Source: Hofstenia miamia | Taxonomy: Eukaryota > Xenacoelomorpha > Acoela > Hofsteniidae | DNA length: 31,024 nt | Reading direction: 5' to 3' | NCBI GenBank assembly: GCA_900660155.1 | Contig: CABFPE010000234.1 | Coordinates: 87,625 to 118,648 of the forward strand | Part shown: positions 30,123-31,024 of the stretch, piece by piece | Layout: every line of letters begins with the position of its first letter | Position numbering within the stretch: position 1 is the first letter of the stretch | Notes under the pieces: model-generated | What the model was told of the DNA's origin: nothing | What the model saw: the letters and a program-made list of their open reading frames with translations, nothing else | Databases searched by the model: none | Translations under genes and position numbers: made by a program

Positions 30123-30991
30123 TCATTCTAAAGTAATTTCAGAGTAGTTCGGATACATCATGGATAGGGATGTTAGTGCTTCGTGGCCAAACATGGCTCT
30201 AAAGGGAGTTATTCCGGTAGTTGAGTGGACAGATGTGTTGTAGAAGAATTCAATACTTTCTATTACTCGACGCCAATTTTTTCCCGCAGCGCGTGATACC
30301 GCGACTCTAATCAGTTTTATCAGGGTTCGATTCAATCGCTCCACCAATCCGTTTGCTTGGGGGTGATAAGCGGTAGTGAAATCATGTAGTATTTCCAATT
30401 CGGTCATAAGAGTTTTCATTAAATTACTTTCAAATTGTGGACCACGATCTGACACTAAGCGAGACATGGGACCCAACTTTAACACCCACTCTTTTAATAT
30501 CTTATCGGCCACCTTTTCAGCGAGTGTGCTGTCCATTGGAATTATACGGGCATACTTAGTGAAATGATCAACTAGTACTAGGAGGTATTGAAACCCCTCA
30601 CTGTCACAAGAAAGTTGTTCTAAATCCATGTGGACAATTTTGTTCAGGCTTGATGTGGCGCGACATTCCAGTTCGGCGCATTGTTCAGGAAAATGAGCTG
30701 CATTATTCAGTAGGCACTTTTTGCACTTGTCGATGACATCCTGAATGGTCGCTCTGATGCCAATCGTAACATAGCGAGAATTGAAGGTTTTTTCAGTCTG
30801 AATATACCAAGGTGGCCTTTCTCATGGACTCTTCTCACAAGATCCCTTTTAAAATACTCTGGTATCGCGAGACGATTATTTCGGCTTTTTACGTATAATA
30901 GACCTTTAGCCGTGGTTGTCCAATTATATCTATTGTAGTATCTCATCGCAGTAGGAGAAAGAGGAAAGAATGGGTCATTCATTCTTTTCAT
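30123..30991 (-). pseudogene. pol: Integrase zinc-finger and catalytic core of the younger element (frameshifted)
   Basis: The core frame 30629-30123 has MDLEQLS with the first Asp, LVSDRGPQFES with the second, and ANGLVERLNRTL with the catalytic Glu. This is a full D,D-35-E integrase as in Ty3/gypsy elements. Upstream, the zinc finger starts in the 30991-30707 frame (RRVHEKGHLG) but its C-x2-C half (DKCKKCLL, near 30720) is in another frame. Comparison with the older copy places a 1-nt loss near 30,800. The pol gene continues past the right edge (31,024), where RT and protease are expected. With the frameshift and the TGA near 30120, this copy cannot make integrase by itself. Confidence 0.85.
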
Positions 30992-31024
30992 GATCTCGGA
31001 TAGTACGAGATCGTTTTGTTGGTG

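Noticed and set aside
1..31024. CRISPR arrays, tRNA or rRNA genes
   Set aside because: No regularly spaced direct repeats with unique spacers and no cloverleaf-like segment were found; the window is eukaryotic retroelement-rich DNA.

Overview
This is an AT-rich animal genomic window dominated by retroelements. The evidence for an animal host is one exon resembling the start of UNC119, CR1/L2-like LINEs with an esterase-type ORF1, Penelope-like elements with a GIY-YIG nuclease, and Ty3/gypsy-class LTR elements. I cannot name the species; an invertebrate seems likely. Base composition rises in steps from very AT-rich (1-16,000) to moderate (16,200-25,000) to near balanced (25,500-31,024), and the steps follow the ages of the inserted elements.

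Left part (1-16,000). A cluster of short inverted and direct repeats lies at 1-560. A probable first coding exon of UNC119 is on the minus strand (1417-1258). An ORF after a splice-acceptor-like tract starts near 2016. Two 5'-truncated Penelope-like elements (2671-3370 and 8434-9540) each follow a TA microsatellite. A decayed minus-strand LINE lies at 4150-5000. Short inverted-repeat modules built on ATTCG(T/C/G)CGTTTGTA occupy 6100-8400. Two near-identical duplications that flank single N bases look like assembly joins. A nearly complete but frame-broken CR1/L2-like LINE (11,090-14,395) is followed by a truncated relative. A foldback repeat sits at 15,575-15,935.

Right part (17,200-31,024). 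I read this as a nested stack of related LTR retroelements. The oldest trace is a minus-strand fragment of an accessory ORF (here ORF B) at 17,198-18,055. It abuts a plus-strand gypsy-class element (truncated 5' LTR to 18,479, tRNA-Arg-like primer site, gag, protease, RT, RNase H, integrase to 23,951), which is CpG-depleted and full of stops. That element is interrupted by a younger, CpG-rich, minus-strand element of the same family. The younger element's 3' LTR ends at 23,952, and its pol continues beyond the right edge of the window.

The younger element is the most interesting object. Downstream of pol, where retroviruses carry env, it has two long accessory ORFs. ORF A (about 767 codons) overlaps the pol stop by 11 nt. 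ORF B (about 375 codons) overlaps ORF A by 64 nt and ends just before a polypurine tract and the LTR. ORF B exists in two strongly diverged copies in the window and shares a DnaQ/DEDDh-like H-x4-D motif, suggesting a retroelement-borne exonuclease. ORF A is unrecognised; part of it has a weak SGNH-esterase-like pattern. ORF B was later split by a 734-bp insertion with a 13-bp target duplication. A 525-bp tandem duplication doubled the ORF B end, the polypurine tract and the LTR enhancer region, including a perfect TGACGTCA site.
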